DNA of 64,000 bases, taken from assembly GCA_041060555.1 (NCBI GenBank), contig JBEUDS010000003.1. The stretch is one strand, 5' to 3'. Shown piece after piece: positions 36,445 through 45,119 of this stretch. Both the position numbers and the translations under genes were made by a program. The notes below the pieces were generated by a model that saw only the letters and a program-made list of their open reading frames with translations, searched no databases and had not been told where the DNA came from. The DNA is from CAUJIW01 sp963205175. Its GTDB lineage: Bacteria; Pseudomonadota; Alphaproteobacteria; Sphingomonadales; Sphingomonadaceae. Positions within the stretch are counted from its first letter, which is position 1, and each line of letters opens with the position of its first letter.

Positions 36445-37590
36445 TCAGGCGGTGGCGAGCGCGTTGTAGCGTTCGATCTGGCAGGCGGCGTCGCCAAACA
36501 GGGTGGCAATCATCACCATGCGCTTGTGCAGATGGCTGACCACCAGCTCGTCGGTGGTGCCCATGCCGCCATGGAGCTGGATCGCCTCGTGGCCGAGCTT
36601 GAGACCGGCCTCGCTGATGAACGCCTTGGTGCCGGCGACGGTCCGCATCCAGGCGGCGCGACCAACCTCGGCGGAATCGGTCATCACGGCCTTGTAGAGC
36701 AGACCGCGCGACTGTTCGAGCCCGACATAGCCGTCGGCCATGCGGTGCTGGACGGCCTGGAAGGCGCCAATCGCCTGGCCGAACTGGTTGCGGGTCTTGA
36801 CGTAGTCCAGCGTGGCGTCGAACAGCGCCGACATCAGGCCGATCGCCTCCCCGCACAGGGCGAGGCTGGTTTCCGTCACACTGTCCTCGAACGCCACCCA
36901 GGCGTCGCCTTCCGGGCCTAGCAGCGCCGTTGACGGCAAGGCTGTGCCATGGAAATCGACCTCCGAGGCGCTCTGGCCATCGGCGGTGCGATAATGCCGC
37001 CAGCCAAGCCCCGGCGTGTCGGCCGGTACCAGGAACAGTGACAGGCCGTCCGTGGCGTCGGTGGCGCCACTGGTACGGGCGAGCACCAGCAGGGCATCGG
37101 CGGTCTCGGCGTGCAGCACCAGCGTCTTCTGGCCATCGAGCGTCCAGCCGTCACTGGTACGCCGGGCGGTGGTGGCGACATGGGCGAGGTTGAAGCGACC
37201 GGTCCGCTCGGCATGGGCGACCGCCAGGCGCAAGTCACCGCCGATGATCCGGCCCGCCAGGTCGACGCGGCGCGGGTCGGCCGCCAGCCGGCGCAGCAGG
37301 CCGCCGGCGAACACCACCGTGGTGATGAACGGCTCCACCAGCAGGCCGCGGCCCATGGCCTCCATCACCACCATCAGGTCGGTGAAGCTGCCGTCCAGCC
37401 CACCGTCATCGGCCGGGAAGGGCAGGGCCAGGATGCCGAGTTCCGCCAGCAGCCGCCAGTTGCCGGCACTGAAGCCACCCGGCTCGGCGAGATAACGCCG
37501 GCGCTTTTCCAGATCGTAGTGATCCTCCAGGAAGCGCTCGATGCTGGCTTTGAGCAGGGTCTGGTCTTCGGTGAGGTCGAAATTCATCAC
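36445..37590 (-). CDS. Acyl-CoA dehydrogenase (2)
   Basis: 381 residues. Start MNFDLTEDQTLLKASIERFL, FAD-binding middle, the loop TRNQFGQAIGAFQAVQHRMAD and the C-terminal EAIQLHGGMGTTDELVVSHL. The FAD/adenine motif is clear but the FSEPGSGSD-like loop of copy 1 is replaced by AVAHAERTGRFNL. It resembles the subunit type often found as one half of a two-gene dehydrogenase (as in steroid FadE pairs), so a heterodimer with copy 1 is possible (inference). TAAGG 7 bp before ATG 37590 supports the start. Confidence 0.85.
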   Translation of the reverse strand: MMNFDLTEDQTLLKASIERFLEDHYDLEKRRRYLAEPGGFSAGNWRLLAELGILALPFPADDGGLDGSFTDLMVVMEAMGRGLLVEPFITTVVFAGGLLRRLAADPRRVDLAGRIIGGDLRLAVAHAERTGRFNLAHVATTARRTSDGWTLDGQKTLVLHAETADALLVLARTSGATDATDGLSLFLVPADTPGLGWRHYRTADGQSASEVDFHGTALPSTALLGPEGDAWVAFEDSVTETSLALCGEAIGLMSALFDATLDYVKTRNQFGQAIGAFQAVQHRMADGYVGLEQSRGLLYKAVMTDSAEVGRAAWMRTVAGTKAFISEAGLKLGHEAIQLHGGMGTTDELVVSHLHKRMVMIATLFGDAACQIERYNALATA

Positions 37591-37813
37591 ACAGCCTTAC
37601 GCATTGACGGCTGACGCCGGGGACTTGTGTCCGGTGGTCAGTGCCGGTCGTGCGGGAGCGGCCGGGATTTCCGGGTCGAAGATGTGACGAACGCCCAGTG
37701 GGTGATCCATGGCTGCCCCCGACATTGTCGCTGACTTGCCAATGTCCTACCCCCTCGGGCGGGGCGCGCGTCACGCTGTATTTTGACAGGCTGGCGACGG
37801 GCCAGCGCCGGGC
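37591..37813. other. Gap between acyl-CoA dehydrogenase 2 and the epoxide-hydrolase-like gene
   Basis: 223 bp without a supported gene. It probably holds the dehydrogenase promoter. The stretch GCATGG... is GC-rich; nothing else is evident. Confidence 0.3.
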
Positions 37814-38191
37814 TCAGGCGGCGGGAGGCGCCGGGATCTGGCTCATGAACTGCTGGAGGTCGAAGTAGTCGCGCCAGGCCTTGATGCGGCCATCCTTGAC
37901 CTCGAACGTGCCCATGACCGGCAGGGCGATCCAGGTGTCACCAATGCGGAAGCGGTCGGTGCGTTCCGTCAGCACCACGTTGCCCGCCTCGGCGATGTGG
38001 TGGACGATCCACTCGCAGGCATTGAAGGGCGGGAAACTGGCGATGACGGCCTTCGCGGCGTCGAGCCCGGTAGCTGGCGGCATGGGGATGTTGTGATAGA
38101 CGATATCGGGCGCCATCAGGGCATAGACGCCCTCCATGTCCACGCGGTTCCAGGCATCGATAAAGGCCAGCACGACGTCACGGCTGTTCAT
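37814..38191 (-). CDS. Limonene-1,2-epoxide hydrolase-like protein
   Basis: 125 residues of the NTF2-like fold. RDVVLAFIDAWNRVDMEGVY begins it, and the catalytic Asp-Arg-Asp set can be seen in VVLTERTDRFRIG, LPVMGTFEVKDGRIKAWRDY and FD. The residues line up with those known for limonene-epoxide hydrolase, so it may open an epoxide with water. It lies upstream of acyl-CoA dehydrogenase 2 and near SDR genes. SnoaL-like cyclases share the fold, so the substrate is uncertain. Confidence 0.85.
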   Translation of the reverse strand: MNSRDVVLAFIDAWNRVDMEGVYALMAPDIVYHNIPMPPATGLDAAKAVIASFPPFNACEWIVHHIAEAGNVVLTERTDRFRIGDTWIALPVMGTFEVKDGRIKAWRDYFDLQQFMSQIPAPPAA

Positions 38192-38220
38192 GGCGCATCT
38201 CCCCTTGTTGTCGGCGCCGC

Positions 38221-38952
38221 TCAGGCCTGCTGCACGGCGCCACCGTCGATGAGGATACCATGGCCTGAAACGAAACTGGCGTCATCACTGCACAGGAAGG
38301 CGACCACCGAGGCGATCTCCTCCGGCCGGCCGATGCGGCGCAGCGCCGCCTTGTTCTCCCAGTAGGTGCGGAACTCCGGCATCTGCTCGAAGGTCGGCCC
38401 GGTGATGCCGGTGAGGATGGCGCCGGGCTGGATGGCGTTGACGGTGATGCCCGCCGGCCCCAGCTCGGCGGCCAGCGCCTTGGTGACGCCGAGCACGGCG
38501 TGCTTCGACGCTGCGTAGGCGACCATGCCGGCGGCGCCGAAGCTGGACATCACCGAGCCGGTGTTGATGATGCGACCGGCCGGCGATTGCTTCAGCAGCG
38601 GGGCGGCCGCCCGGCTCAGCCGGAACAGCGCGGTGACGTTGACCGCGAGGTTGCGGTCCCAGAGGTCGTCGCTGTGCCCCTCCAGTTCCATGAAGGCCGA
38701 CACGCCGGCGTTGTTGAACAGGATGTCGAGCCCGCCCAGCCGACTCTCGGCCTCGGCGACGATGCGCGCGGCCGCCTCGGGTGCCGCCACGTCCTGTACC
38801 AGCACTTCAATGCCGTCGAGCGGCGTCGGTTGCAGGTCGACCGCCAGCACCCGGCAGCCTTCGTCGCGCAGGCGGGTGGTGGCAGCCAGCCCGATGCCGG
38901 AGGCAGCGCCGGTGATGATGGCGCGCCGGCCGTCCAGTCCGTAACGCTTCAT
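38221..38952 (-). CDS. SDR-family oxidoreductase (3)
   Basis: 243 residues. TGAASGIGLA, NNAG, SVMSSFG (catalytic Ser), YAASK (Tyr-x3-Lys), and PGAILTGITG. A longer frame upstream is part of the ThuA frame's antisense and is not used. ATG at 38952 overlaps the ThuA stop (ATGA), so it is translated downstream of ThuA. Confidence 0.88.
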   Translation of the reverse strand: MKRYGLDGRRAIITGAASGIGLAATTRLRDEGCRVLAVDLQPTPLDGIEVLVQDVAAPEAAARIVAEAESRLGGLDILFNNAGVSAFMELEGHSDDLWDRNLAVNVTALFRLSRAAAPLLKQSPAGRIINTGSVMSSFGAAGMVAYAASKHAVLGVTKALAAELGPAGITVNAIQPGAILTGITGPTFEQMPEFRTYWENKAALRRIGRPEEIASVVAFLCSDDASFVSGHGILIDGGAVQQA

Positions 38953-39767
38953 GGCCGAGTCTCCCGGTTGCGGTCGCGCGCCCAGCGGCGGGCGTCCGGC
39001 GTGCGCACCCAATCGAGCGCGTTGGCGATCAGCCGGCGGACCTGCGGATTGTCGTAGGCGCTGGGGCCATCGCCGCACTGGAGATAGGCCAGCGGGCTGT
39101 TGATGGCATGCTTCACCCAGCCGATCAGCGTGCTGCCCTCCGGGTGGGGCCAGCCGTCGTTGCTGTACATCCGGCCATGGATCGCCTGATCGGCGGAATA
39201 GAAGTTGCCGGCCACGAACGCATGATCGGCGCGCAGCAGCGGCACCACCGAGTCCTCGAAGATTTCCGCCAGATACAGCTCGTCGACCAGCGGGAAGCGC
39301 GCGTCGACACCGGCGGTCACCGGGTGGTCGCCGACGACCTGTGCCGTGAAGGCGACGTCATGGCGATAGCCGGAGTCGAGGCGGGCCTGTCCGCGCACCG
39401 TCGCCGGCTGGTAGAGGAAACGCCCGCCCAGCCACTCGCCATAGTCCGGCCAGGCCGCCCAGCCGGCCAGCGCGTGATGCAGGGCGACGATGCCGGTGCC
39501 GGCTTCCAGCAGGCGCTGGAAGCCCTGGCGGTAGCTGGCGGGCGGCTCGATAAGGTCGACGCCGTCGGGTACCTTGAAGGCGTAGCCGGGCATGTCATAG
39601 AGCAGCACCGCGTCGTAGGGCGCCATCATTTCCGGCGAGAAGAAGACCTGCGCCGCCGGGTGCTCGACATGGGTGAAGCTGTAGTCCGGCATCGCCTCCA
39701 GCATGCCGAAGAACGCATTGCGGTCGAACGGGTGGCCCTTGGTGACGACGAGAACCTGCGCGGTCAT
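38949..39767 (-). CDS. ThuA-domain protein (copy 2)
   Basis: 272 residues. Landmarks: VLVVTKGHPFDRNAFFGML, VLLYDMPGYAF, GTGIVALHHALAGWAAWPDY, HPVTAGVDARFPLVDELYLA and a C-terminal NPQVRRLIANALDWV. It is paralogous to copy 1 by fold but only distantly similar. It is followed by SDR3 with ATGA overlap, and lies 8 bp after the reductase stop. Its presence in a second SDR operon implies a repeated functional pairing of ThuA with SDR enzymes. Confidence 0.87.
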   Translation of the reverse strand: MTAQVLVVTKGHPFDRNAFFGMLEAMPDYSFTHVEHPAAQVFFSPEMMAPYDAVLLYDMPGYAFKVPDGVDLIEPPASYRQGFQRLLEAGTGIVALHHALAGWAAWPDYGEWLGGRFLYQPATVRGQARLDSGYRHDVAFTAQVVGDHPVTAGVDARFPLVDELYLAEIFEDSVVPLLRADHAFVAGNFYSADQAIHGRMYSNDGWPHPEGSTLIGWVKHAINSPLAYLQCGDGPSAYDNPQVRRLIANALDWVRTPDARRWARDRNRETRP

Positions 39768-39775
39768 GACCGCGC

Positions 39776-40798
39776 CTAGAGGTCGCTGATCTTCAGGATC
39801 AGCTTGCCGTCGTTGGTACCCTCGAACAGCTTGAGGAACACCGGTAGCGCGTTCTCCAGCCCTTCCTCGATCTGCTCGCGGAAGACCAGCTTGCCTTCGG
39901 CGATCCACCGGGCCATTTCCGCCGCGCCCTCGCTCCAGCGGTCGATATATTCGCTGACCAGCAGGCCTTCCATGCGGGCGACACGGGCGATCAGGAACCA
40001 CAGGTTGGTGGGGCCGGGCACCGGCCCGGTGGCGTTGTACTGGGAAATCATGCCGCACAGCGCCAGCCGGGCGCGGTGGTTGATATTGGGCAGGGTGGCA
40101 TCGAGAATGAGACCGCCGACATTGTCGAAAAACACGTCGACACCGCCGGGGCAGGCCTCGGCGATGGCGGCGGTCATCGCCGCCAGATCCTTGCCGCGAT
40201 AGTCGATCGCCGCATCGAAGCCGAACTCGTCGATCAGCCGCTGGCATTTGGCCGCCCCGCCGGCGATGCCGACCGCGCGGCAGCCCTTGATCCTGGCGAT
40301 CTGGCCGACCACCGAGCCGACGGCGCCCGCCGCGCCGGAGACCAGCACCGTCTCGCCCGGCTTGGGCTGGCCGACCTCCAGCAGGCCGAAATAGCCGGTG
40401 AGGCCGACGGCGCCATAGACGCTGAGAAAGTTGGTTGGCTCCGGCACCGCCGAGAGGTCGATCTTGCTGGTGAAACCGCCGGCGGTGGCGACCGAATAAT
40501 CCTCCAGGCCGTTGACGCCCATCACCGGGTCGCCCACCGCGAAATCGGGGTGCCGGCTGGCGGCGACCCGGCCGATGGTGGTCGCGCGCACCGGCGCGCC
40601 CAGCGGGATCGGCGGCATGTAGCTCGGCGCGTCATCCATCCAGCCGCGAATGGCGGGGTCGATGGAGGCGTAGGCGTTGCGCACCAGGATCTCGCCCTCG
40701 GCGAGGTCCGGCAGCGGCTCGCTGACGAAGGCGAAATCAGCAGGTTTCGGCACGCCTTTGGGGCGCGCGGTGAGGAGAAAGCGACGGTTGACGGTCAT
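39776..40798 (-). CDS. NADP-dependent oxidoreductase, PTGR/MDR family (copy 2)
   Basis: 340 residues, paralogue of the 27637 gene. RRFLLTARPKGVPKPADFAF, SIDPAIRGWMDDAPSYMPPI, GLTGYFGLLEVGQPKPGETV, VSGAAGAVGSVVGQIARIKG (dinucleotide motif), VDVFFDNVGG and FEGTNDGKLILKI. This zinc-free double-bond reductase would use NADPH. ATG at 40798 starts MTVNRRF. Same strand and order as the SDR4 and SDR5 genes upstream. Confidence 0.9.
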   Translation of the reverse strand: MTVNRRFLLTARPKGVPKPADFAFVSEPLPDLAEGEILVRNAYASIDPAIRGWMDDAPSYMPPIPLGAPVRATTIGRVAASRHPDFAVGDPVMGVNGLEDYSVATAGGFTSKIDLSAVPEPTNFLSVYGAVGLTGYFGLLEVGQPKPGETVLVSGAAGAVGSVVGQIARIKGCRAVGIAGGAAKCQRLIDEFGFDAAIDYRGKDLAAMTAAIAEACPGGVDVFFDNVGGLILDATLPNINHRARLALCGMISQYNATGPVPGPTNLWFLIARVARMEGLLVSEYIDRWSEGAAEMARWIAEGKLVFREQIEEGLENALPVFLKLFEGTNDGKLILKISDL

Positions 40799-40848
40799 GA
40801 TGTTTTCCAGTGCCAGAAGATCGGTGTCAGAAGATCGGGGTCTGAAGG

Positions 40849-41619
40849 TCAGTCGGCGCCGCGGCCGCCATCGATGAGCAGCACCGAGCCGGTGACGTAG
40901 CGGGACGCGTCCCCGGCAAGGTAGGCGACGCCGGCGGCGATATCCTCCGGCTCGCCCGTCGTCTGCAGCGCATTGCCCTGCATGGCGAAGGCGCGCGTCT
41001 CGGGCGTGTCGCCGTAGGACTTGGTGATCATCTCGGTCATGATGACGCCCGGATTGAGCGAGTTGACCCGGATGCGCGGCGACGCCTTGGCGCCTTCCAG
41101 CGCGGCGGCCTTCGACAGGTGGGTGACGGCGGCCTTGGCGGCGCAATAGGCGGCGCAGTCATCCAGCCCGATCAGGCCGGCCAGCGACGAGATGTTGATG
41201 ATGGAGCCCGCCGAGCCGGTCTTTTGCATCAGCCGCATGGCGTGCTTGATGCCGAGGAAGCAGCCGTTGACGTCGATGTTCCAGATCCAGCGGAAATCCT
41301 CCAGGCTGGTGTCCGGCAGCGGCTTGGAGAAGAACACGCCGGCGCAGTTGACCGCGATGTCCAGCCGGCCGAACGTGGCCTCGATCCAGTTGGTCAGGGC
41401 GATCCAGCCGGCCTCGTCGGTGATGTCCTGGGCCTGGAAGTGCCCGGTGCCGCCGACGGCGCGGATGGCCTCCAACGTTCGCTCGGCTTCCGCCTGGTTG
41501 CGGCCGGTTGCGATGATGGTGGCGCCGTCGCGGGCCAGCCGGACGGCGGCGGCGCGGCCGATGCCCGAGGTGGCGCCGGTGACCAGCGCGATGCGTCCCT
41601 GAAGCGTGCTCATGGTCAT
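40849..41619 (-). CDS. SDR-family oxidoreductase (4)
   Basis: 256 residues. TGATSGIGRAAA, NCAG, NISSLAGLIG, YCAAK (Tyr-x3-Lys) and NPGVIMTEM. ATG at 41619 overlaps the stop of SDR5 (ATGA), another tight coupling; ATG at 41613 is an alternative. Confidence 0.88.
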   Translation of the reverse strand: MTMSTLQGRIALVTGATSGIGRAAAVRLARDGATIIATGRNQAEAERTLEAIRAVGGTGHFQAQDITDEAGWIALTNWIEATFGRLDIAVNCAGVFFSKPLPDTSLEDFRWIWNIDVNGCFLGIKHAMRLMQKTGSAGSIINISSLAGLIGLDDCAAYCAAKAAVTHLSKAAALEGAKASPRIRVNSLNPGVIMTEMITKSYGDTPETRAFAMQGNALQTTGEPEDIAAGVAYLAGDASRYVTGSVLLIDGGRGAD

Positions 41620-42377
41620 ACCAGTGTCCAGCCGCCGTCGACAGTGACGGCGGTGCTTGTCATGAATTTGGCGTCGTCGCTGGCGAGGAACAGTGCCGCC
41701 TCGGCGATGTCCTCCGGGCGGGCGTAATCGCCGAGCGGAATGTGCGCGAAGGTGGCCGCGTCGTCCCAGGTGGCGGCGTCGAACAGGCCCTCGCTCATGC
41801 CGGTGCGCACCACGCCGGGGTGGACGCAGTTGACGCGGATGAAGTCGCCATCCAGGCCGACCTCGATGCCGATGGCCCGCGACATGTTGGACAGCGCCGC
41901 CTTCACCGTCGAATAGAGCGGCAGGTCGGGGAAGGGCCTGGTGGCGGCGAGGGAGGAGATGTTGACGATGGCGCCGCGGGCGGGCTGACCGTTGGCCTGG
42001 GCGCGCATCTGGGCGATGGCGCGCTGCATGCCGAGCATCGGCCCTTCCACATGCACCCGGCTCAGGCGATCGAAATCCGCCAGCGTGGCCTCGACGATCG
42101 GTCCGGCCAGCAGGATGCCGGCGCAGTTGACCAGGACGTCGAGCCGGCCGGCGTCGGCGACCACGGCGGCGATGGCGGCATCCCAGGCGGCGGGGTCGGT
42201 GACGTCCAGCGCCAGTGCCGGACCGCCGTAGAGGGCGGCGGTGGCGTGCGCCGCGTCCAGACTGTAGTCGGTGGCGAAGACGCGCGCGCCGGCCTGCGCC
42301 AGCCGGAGAGCGGTGGCGCGGCCGATGCCGGAGCCGGCCCCGGTGACGATGGCGGTTTTACTGTCCAGGCTCGGCAT
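41616..42377 (-). CDS. SDR-family oxidoreductase (5)
   Basis: 253 residues. TGAGSGIGRATA, NCAGI, NISSLAATRP, YSTVK (Tyr-x3-Lys) and HPGVVRTGMSEG. It is the first gene of the minus-strand operon SDR5-SDR4-PTGR2-ThuA2-SDR3 and probably reads from the intergenic region that also serves the divergent LuxR gene. Confidence 0.88.
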   Translation of the reverse strand: MPSLDSKTAIVTGAGSGIGRATALRLAQAGARVFATDYSLDAAHATAALYGGPALALDVTDPAAWDAAIAAVVADAGRLDVLVNCAGILLAGPIVEATLADFDRLSRVHVEGPMLGMQRAIAQMRAQANGQPARGAIVNISSLAATRPFPDLPLYSTVKAALSNMSRAIGIEVGLDGDFIRVNCVHPGVVRTGMSEGLFDAATWDDAATFAHIPLGDYARPEDIAEAALFLASDDAKFMTSTAVTVDGGWTLV

Positions 42378-42582
42378 GAAGGGGCTCGCTCTCCTCGTGA
42401 TGATCGCCGCACAGTGATTGTGCGGAAAAAAACAGACGACCCGGTTTGTTTTTCCGAATGCTGTGCTAGAGTGTGGCCTGCCAAGATCGGGCGGTCACCT
42501 ATTCCTAGTGGTGGGAAGTCCGGCAACGAGCGATGCAAACAAGGCGGCGGCCACGGCCGGAACGCCCATGGGGAGAGACGGT
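42378..42582. promoter_or_regulatory. Divergent promoter region with palindrome, SDR5/LuxR
   Basis: The perfect palindrome CCGCACA-N5-TGTGCGG lies at 42407-42425, 30 bp upstream of SDR5. Next to it are A-rich and T-rich runs (GGAAAAAAACA and TGTTTTTCC) that also form an interrupted inverted repeat. It is a good candidate operator for the LuxR regulator or another regulator of the catabolic operon. Not tested. Confidence 0.5.
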
Positions 42583-43350
42583 ATGACCAGCCTGGTAGAG
42601 CAGTTCGACGTCACCATTCGTTCCAAGGACGACATTGCCCGTGCCGCCGAGGCCCTGCGCCAGGCCGGCGAGGCCATGGGCGGCTTCCGCGTGGCGCCGT
42701 GTGACAATATTTCCTCCAAGCAGCCGATGCAGGACGCCGAGGGCAATATCATCGCCGAGTCCGTGTTCGGCTGGACCGCCGAGCATGAGCGTTGGTGGGC
42801 GAACCCGCGCCTGGCGCTGGTGTCGCCGATGCCGCGCGCCTGCCGCTACGAGAGCGAGCCGTTCTGGTGCAACACCCGCGGCTTCTATTGCCGGCAGCCC
42901 AACCCCTATCTCGCCGACCTCGATCTCGCCGACTTCGAGAAGCGTGCCTGCGTGCGGGCGGCCATCGTGGTGCCGGTGCATCTGCCGCTGGGTCAGATCG
43001 GCGCCATCAGCTTCTGCCCGACCGATGGCCGGGAAGATCTGACGGACGTGTTCGAGCGCTACGCCGACGATTTGCAGCTGATGTCGCACCGCTTCATCTC
43101 CGGCTACGTGAAAACGCAGCGCAACCCGCGCTGGGTGCCGAGCGACTGCCAGCTCACCAAGCGCGAGGTGGAGTGCCTGCGCTGGGCGGCGATCGGCAAG
43201 ACCGACCGCGAGATCAGCATGATCCTCTCGCGCAGCCACGCGACGATCCGCTTCCACATCAAGAACGCGGGCGAAAAGCTGAACACGGTCAACCGCTCGC
43301 AGACCATCTTCAAGGCAGCCCAGCTCGGCTACCTCGGCCTGGCGGCGTAA
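42583..43350 (+). CDS. LuxR-family regulator with autoinducer-binding-like domain
   Basis: 255 residues. The N-terminal ~170 residues resemble the AHL-binding domain (GWTAEHERWWANP, SEPFWCNTRGF, VVPVHLPLGQIGAISFCP). The Asp that anchors the AHL amide in LuxR is not where expected. The C-terminal GerE-type HTH reads LTKREVECLRWAAIGKTDRE, then ISMILSRSHATIRFHIKNAG. No luxI is adjacent. Divergent to the SDR5 operon, so it probably controls it and may respond to a substrate or other signal. ATG at 42583 follows GGGAGAG; longer forms start at 42568 or 42418. Confidence 0.87.
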   Translation: MTSLVEQFDVTIRSKDDIARAAEALRQAGEAMGGFRVAPCDNISSKQPMQDAEGNIIAESVFGWTAEHERWWANPRLALVSPMPRACRYESEPFWCNTRGFYCRQPNPYLADLDLADFEKRACVRAAIVVPVHLPLGQIGAISFCPTDGREDLTDVFERYADDLQLMSHRFISGYVKTQRNPRWVPSDCQLTKREVECLRWAAIGKTDREISMILSRSHATIRFHIKNAGEKLNTVNRSQTIFKAAQLGYLGLAA

Positions 43351-43399
43351 GCACTCACCATCACCCTGTGAGGCGGTCGGCACACGGGTGTCGTGCCGC

Positions 43400-43924
43400 C
43401 TACAGTTGTTTCAGTTCGGCGCGGAAATGCTGGGCCAGCTGGGTGTAGCCGTCGGTGCCGGCGCGGTGGCGGGCGATTTCCTCCGGGCTGAGGTCGCGGA
43501 CGAACTTGGCCGGGCGGCCGGCCCACATCTGGCCGGACGGAATGCGCTTGCCGGGCGTCAACAGGGCGCCGGCGGCCAGCATGGCGTCTGATTCGACAAC
43601 GCAGCCGTCCATCACGATGGCGCCCAGGCCGATGAAGCAGCGGTCCTCCAGCACGCAGCCGTGGATGATCGCCTGATGGCCGATCAGCACGTCGTTGCCG
43701 ATGGCGGTGCCGTGGGTCTTGCGGGTGATGTGGACGATGGTGCCGTCCTGGATGTTGGTGCGCTCGCCGACCCGGATGAAGTTGCCGTCACCGCGCAGCA
43801 CGCAGTTGAACCACACCGAGGACCCGGCGCCGATGGTGACATCGCCGATCACCTGCGCGCCCGGCGCGATGAAGGCGTCCTCGGCGACATTGGGCACCAG
43901 GTCTCCCAGGGCATAGAGCGGCAT
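43400..43924 (-). CDS. Gamma carbonic anhydrase family protein
   Basis: 174 residues of left-handed beta-helix hexapeptide repeats (IGDVTIGAGSSVWF, IGNDVLIGHQAIIHG, LIGLGAIVMDG). The three metal-ligand His sites are visible in IVHITRKTHG and GHQAIIHGC. The trimer hydrates CO2 or acts as an acyltransferase-like scaffold in some members. ATG at 43924. Confidence 0.9.
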   Translation of the reverse strand: MPLYALGDLVPNVAEDAFIAPGAQVIGDVTIGAGSSVWFNCVLRGDGNFIRVGERTNIQDGTIVHITRKTHGTAIGNDVLIGHQAIIHGCVLEDRCFIGLGAIVMDGCVVESDAMLAAGALLTPGKRIPSGQMWAGRPAKFVRDLSPEEIARHRAGTDGYTQLAQHFRAELKQL

Positions 43925-43982
43925 GGTGATCTCCTTGGGCGGTTCACGGCGGGGCGGGCGGTCTGATTTCAGGGGGGGGCCT

Positions 43983-45032
43983 TCAGGGGAACAGGGGCGC
44001 CTGCTCCAGCCCCATGGTCTCGGGCAGGCCGAACATCAGGTTGAAGTTCTGGATCGCCTGGCCCGACGAGCCCTTGACCAGGTTGTCGATGGCCGAGACG
44101 ACGATGGCGCGCCCCGGAATGCGGTCGGCGAACACGTTGAGCACGCAGTGGTTGGAGCCGCGCACCATGCGGGTGGCCGGCGCCGTGCTGCCCGGCAGCA
44201 CATGCACGAACGGCTCGTCGCGGTAGCGCGCCTCCAGCGCCGCCTTGAGGTCCGCCGGCGTGCGGCCGTCGGCCAGCTCGACGGTGATGGTCTCCAGCTC
44301 GCCCCGGTTGATCGGCACCAGATGCGGCGTGAAGCTGATGGTCAGCGGCGTGCCGGCGGCGCGCGCCAGCTCCTGCTCGATTTCCGGCATGTGGCGGTGG
44401 TGGCCCAGCCCATAGGGGTGCATGGCCTCCGCCACTTCGGCGAACAGGTTGGATTCCTTCAGACTCCGCCCGGCGCCCGAAACACCCGACAGTGCGTTGA
44501 TGGTGATGTTGACCGGGCGAATCAGGCTCGCGTGCAGCAGTGGCAGCAGGGCCAGCAGGGCGGCGGTGGGGTAGCAGCCGGGGCAGGCGGCCAGCCGGGC
44601 GCCCTTGAGCGCGTCGCGGGCGAATTCGCTCAGGCCGTAGACCGCCTCCGCCTGCAGTTCGAGCGCGGCGTGGGGGTTGCCGTACCACTGCTCGTAGACC
44701 GCCGGGTCGGTGAGCCGGAAGTCGGCCGACAGGTCGATCACCCTGGGCGGCCTGGGATTGGCGAAGATGGTCTTGATGATCTGCTGGCTGGTGGCGTGCG
44801 GCAGGCAGCCGAACACGGCATCCACCTGCGCGAAGTCGATGTCCTCGGCGGCCACCAGGTCGGGCAGCGGGTAGCCGATGAAGTGCGGCCACACGGCGTT
44901 GACCGGTTGGCCGGCCTTGCGCTCGCCCGACAGCGCCACGATTTCCATGCGCGGATGGGCCAGTGCCAGGCGGATCAGGTCGGCGCCGGTGTAGCCGCTG
45001 GCCCCCAGGACGGCGATCTTGAACTTCGACAT
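43983..45032 (-). CDS. argC: N-acetyl-gamma-glutamyl-phosphate reductase
   Basis: 349 residues, third step of arginine synthesis from glutamate, cytoplasm. FKIAVLGASGYTGADLIRLA (Rossmann motif), the active-site Cys in AACPGCYPTAAL, and GLGHHRHMPEIEQEL. Length is normal for the type 1 enzyme. ATG at 45032 (MSKFKIAVLGASG); an upstream extension would add 87 residues of low-complexity sequence and is rejected. Confidence 0.93.
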   Translation of the reverse strand: MSKFKIAVLGASGYTGADLIRLALAHPRMEIVALSGERKAGQPVNAVWPHFIGYPLPDLVAAEDIDFAQVDAVFGCLPHATSQQIIKTIFANPRPPRVIDLSADFRLTDPAVYEQWYGNPHAALELQAEAVYGLSEFARDALKGARLAACPGCYPTAALLALLPLLHASLIRPVNITINALSGVSGAGRSLKESNLFAEVAEAMHPYGLGHHRHMPEIEQELARAAGTPLTISFTPHLVPINRGELETITVELADGRTPADLKAALEARYRDEPFVHVLPGSTAPATRMVRGSNHCVLNVFADRIPGRAIVVSAIDNLVKGSSGQAIQNFNLMFGLPETMGLEQAPLFP

Positions 45033-45119
45033 GACTGGCCTCATTTTGCGACGCGAAACGGCTGCGCACACTATGAGCGCGGTCAGTGGACTGCAAGTCC
45101 GAGGGCAGGAGAGTTGCGC

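Noticed and set aside
43923..45119. Long in-frame extension before the DUF1003 gene
   Set aside because: It is antisense to argC; DUF1003 homology and a good AGGAGAG site place the start at 45120.
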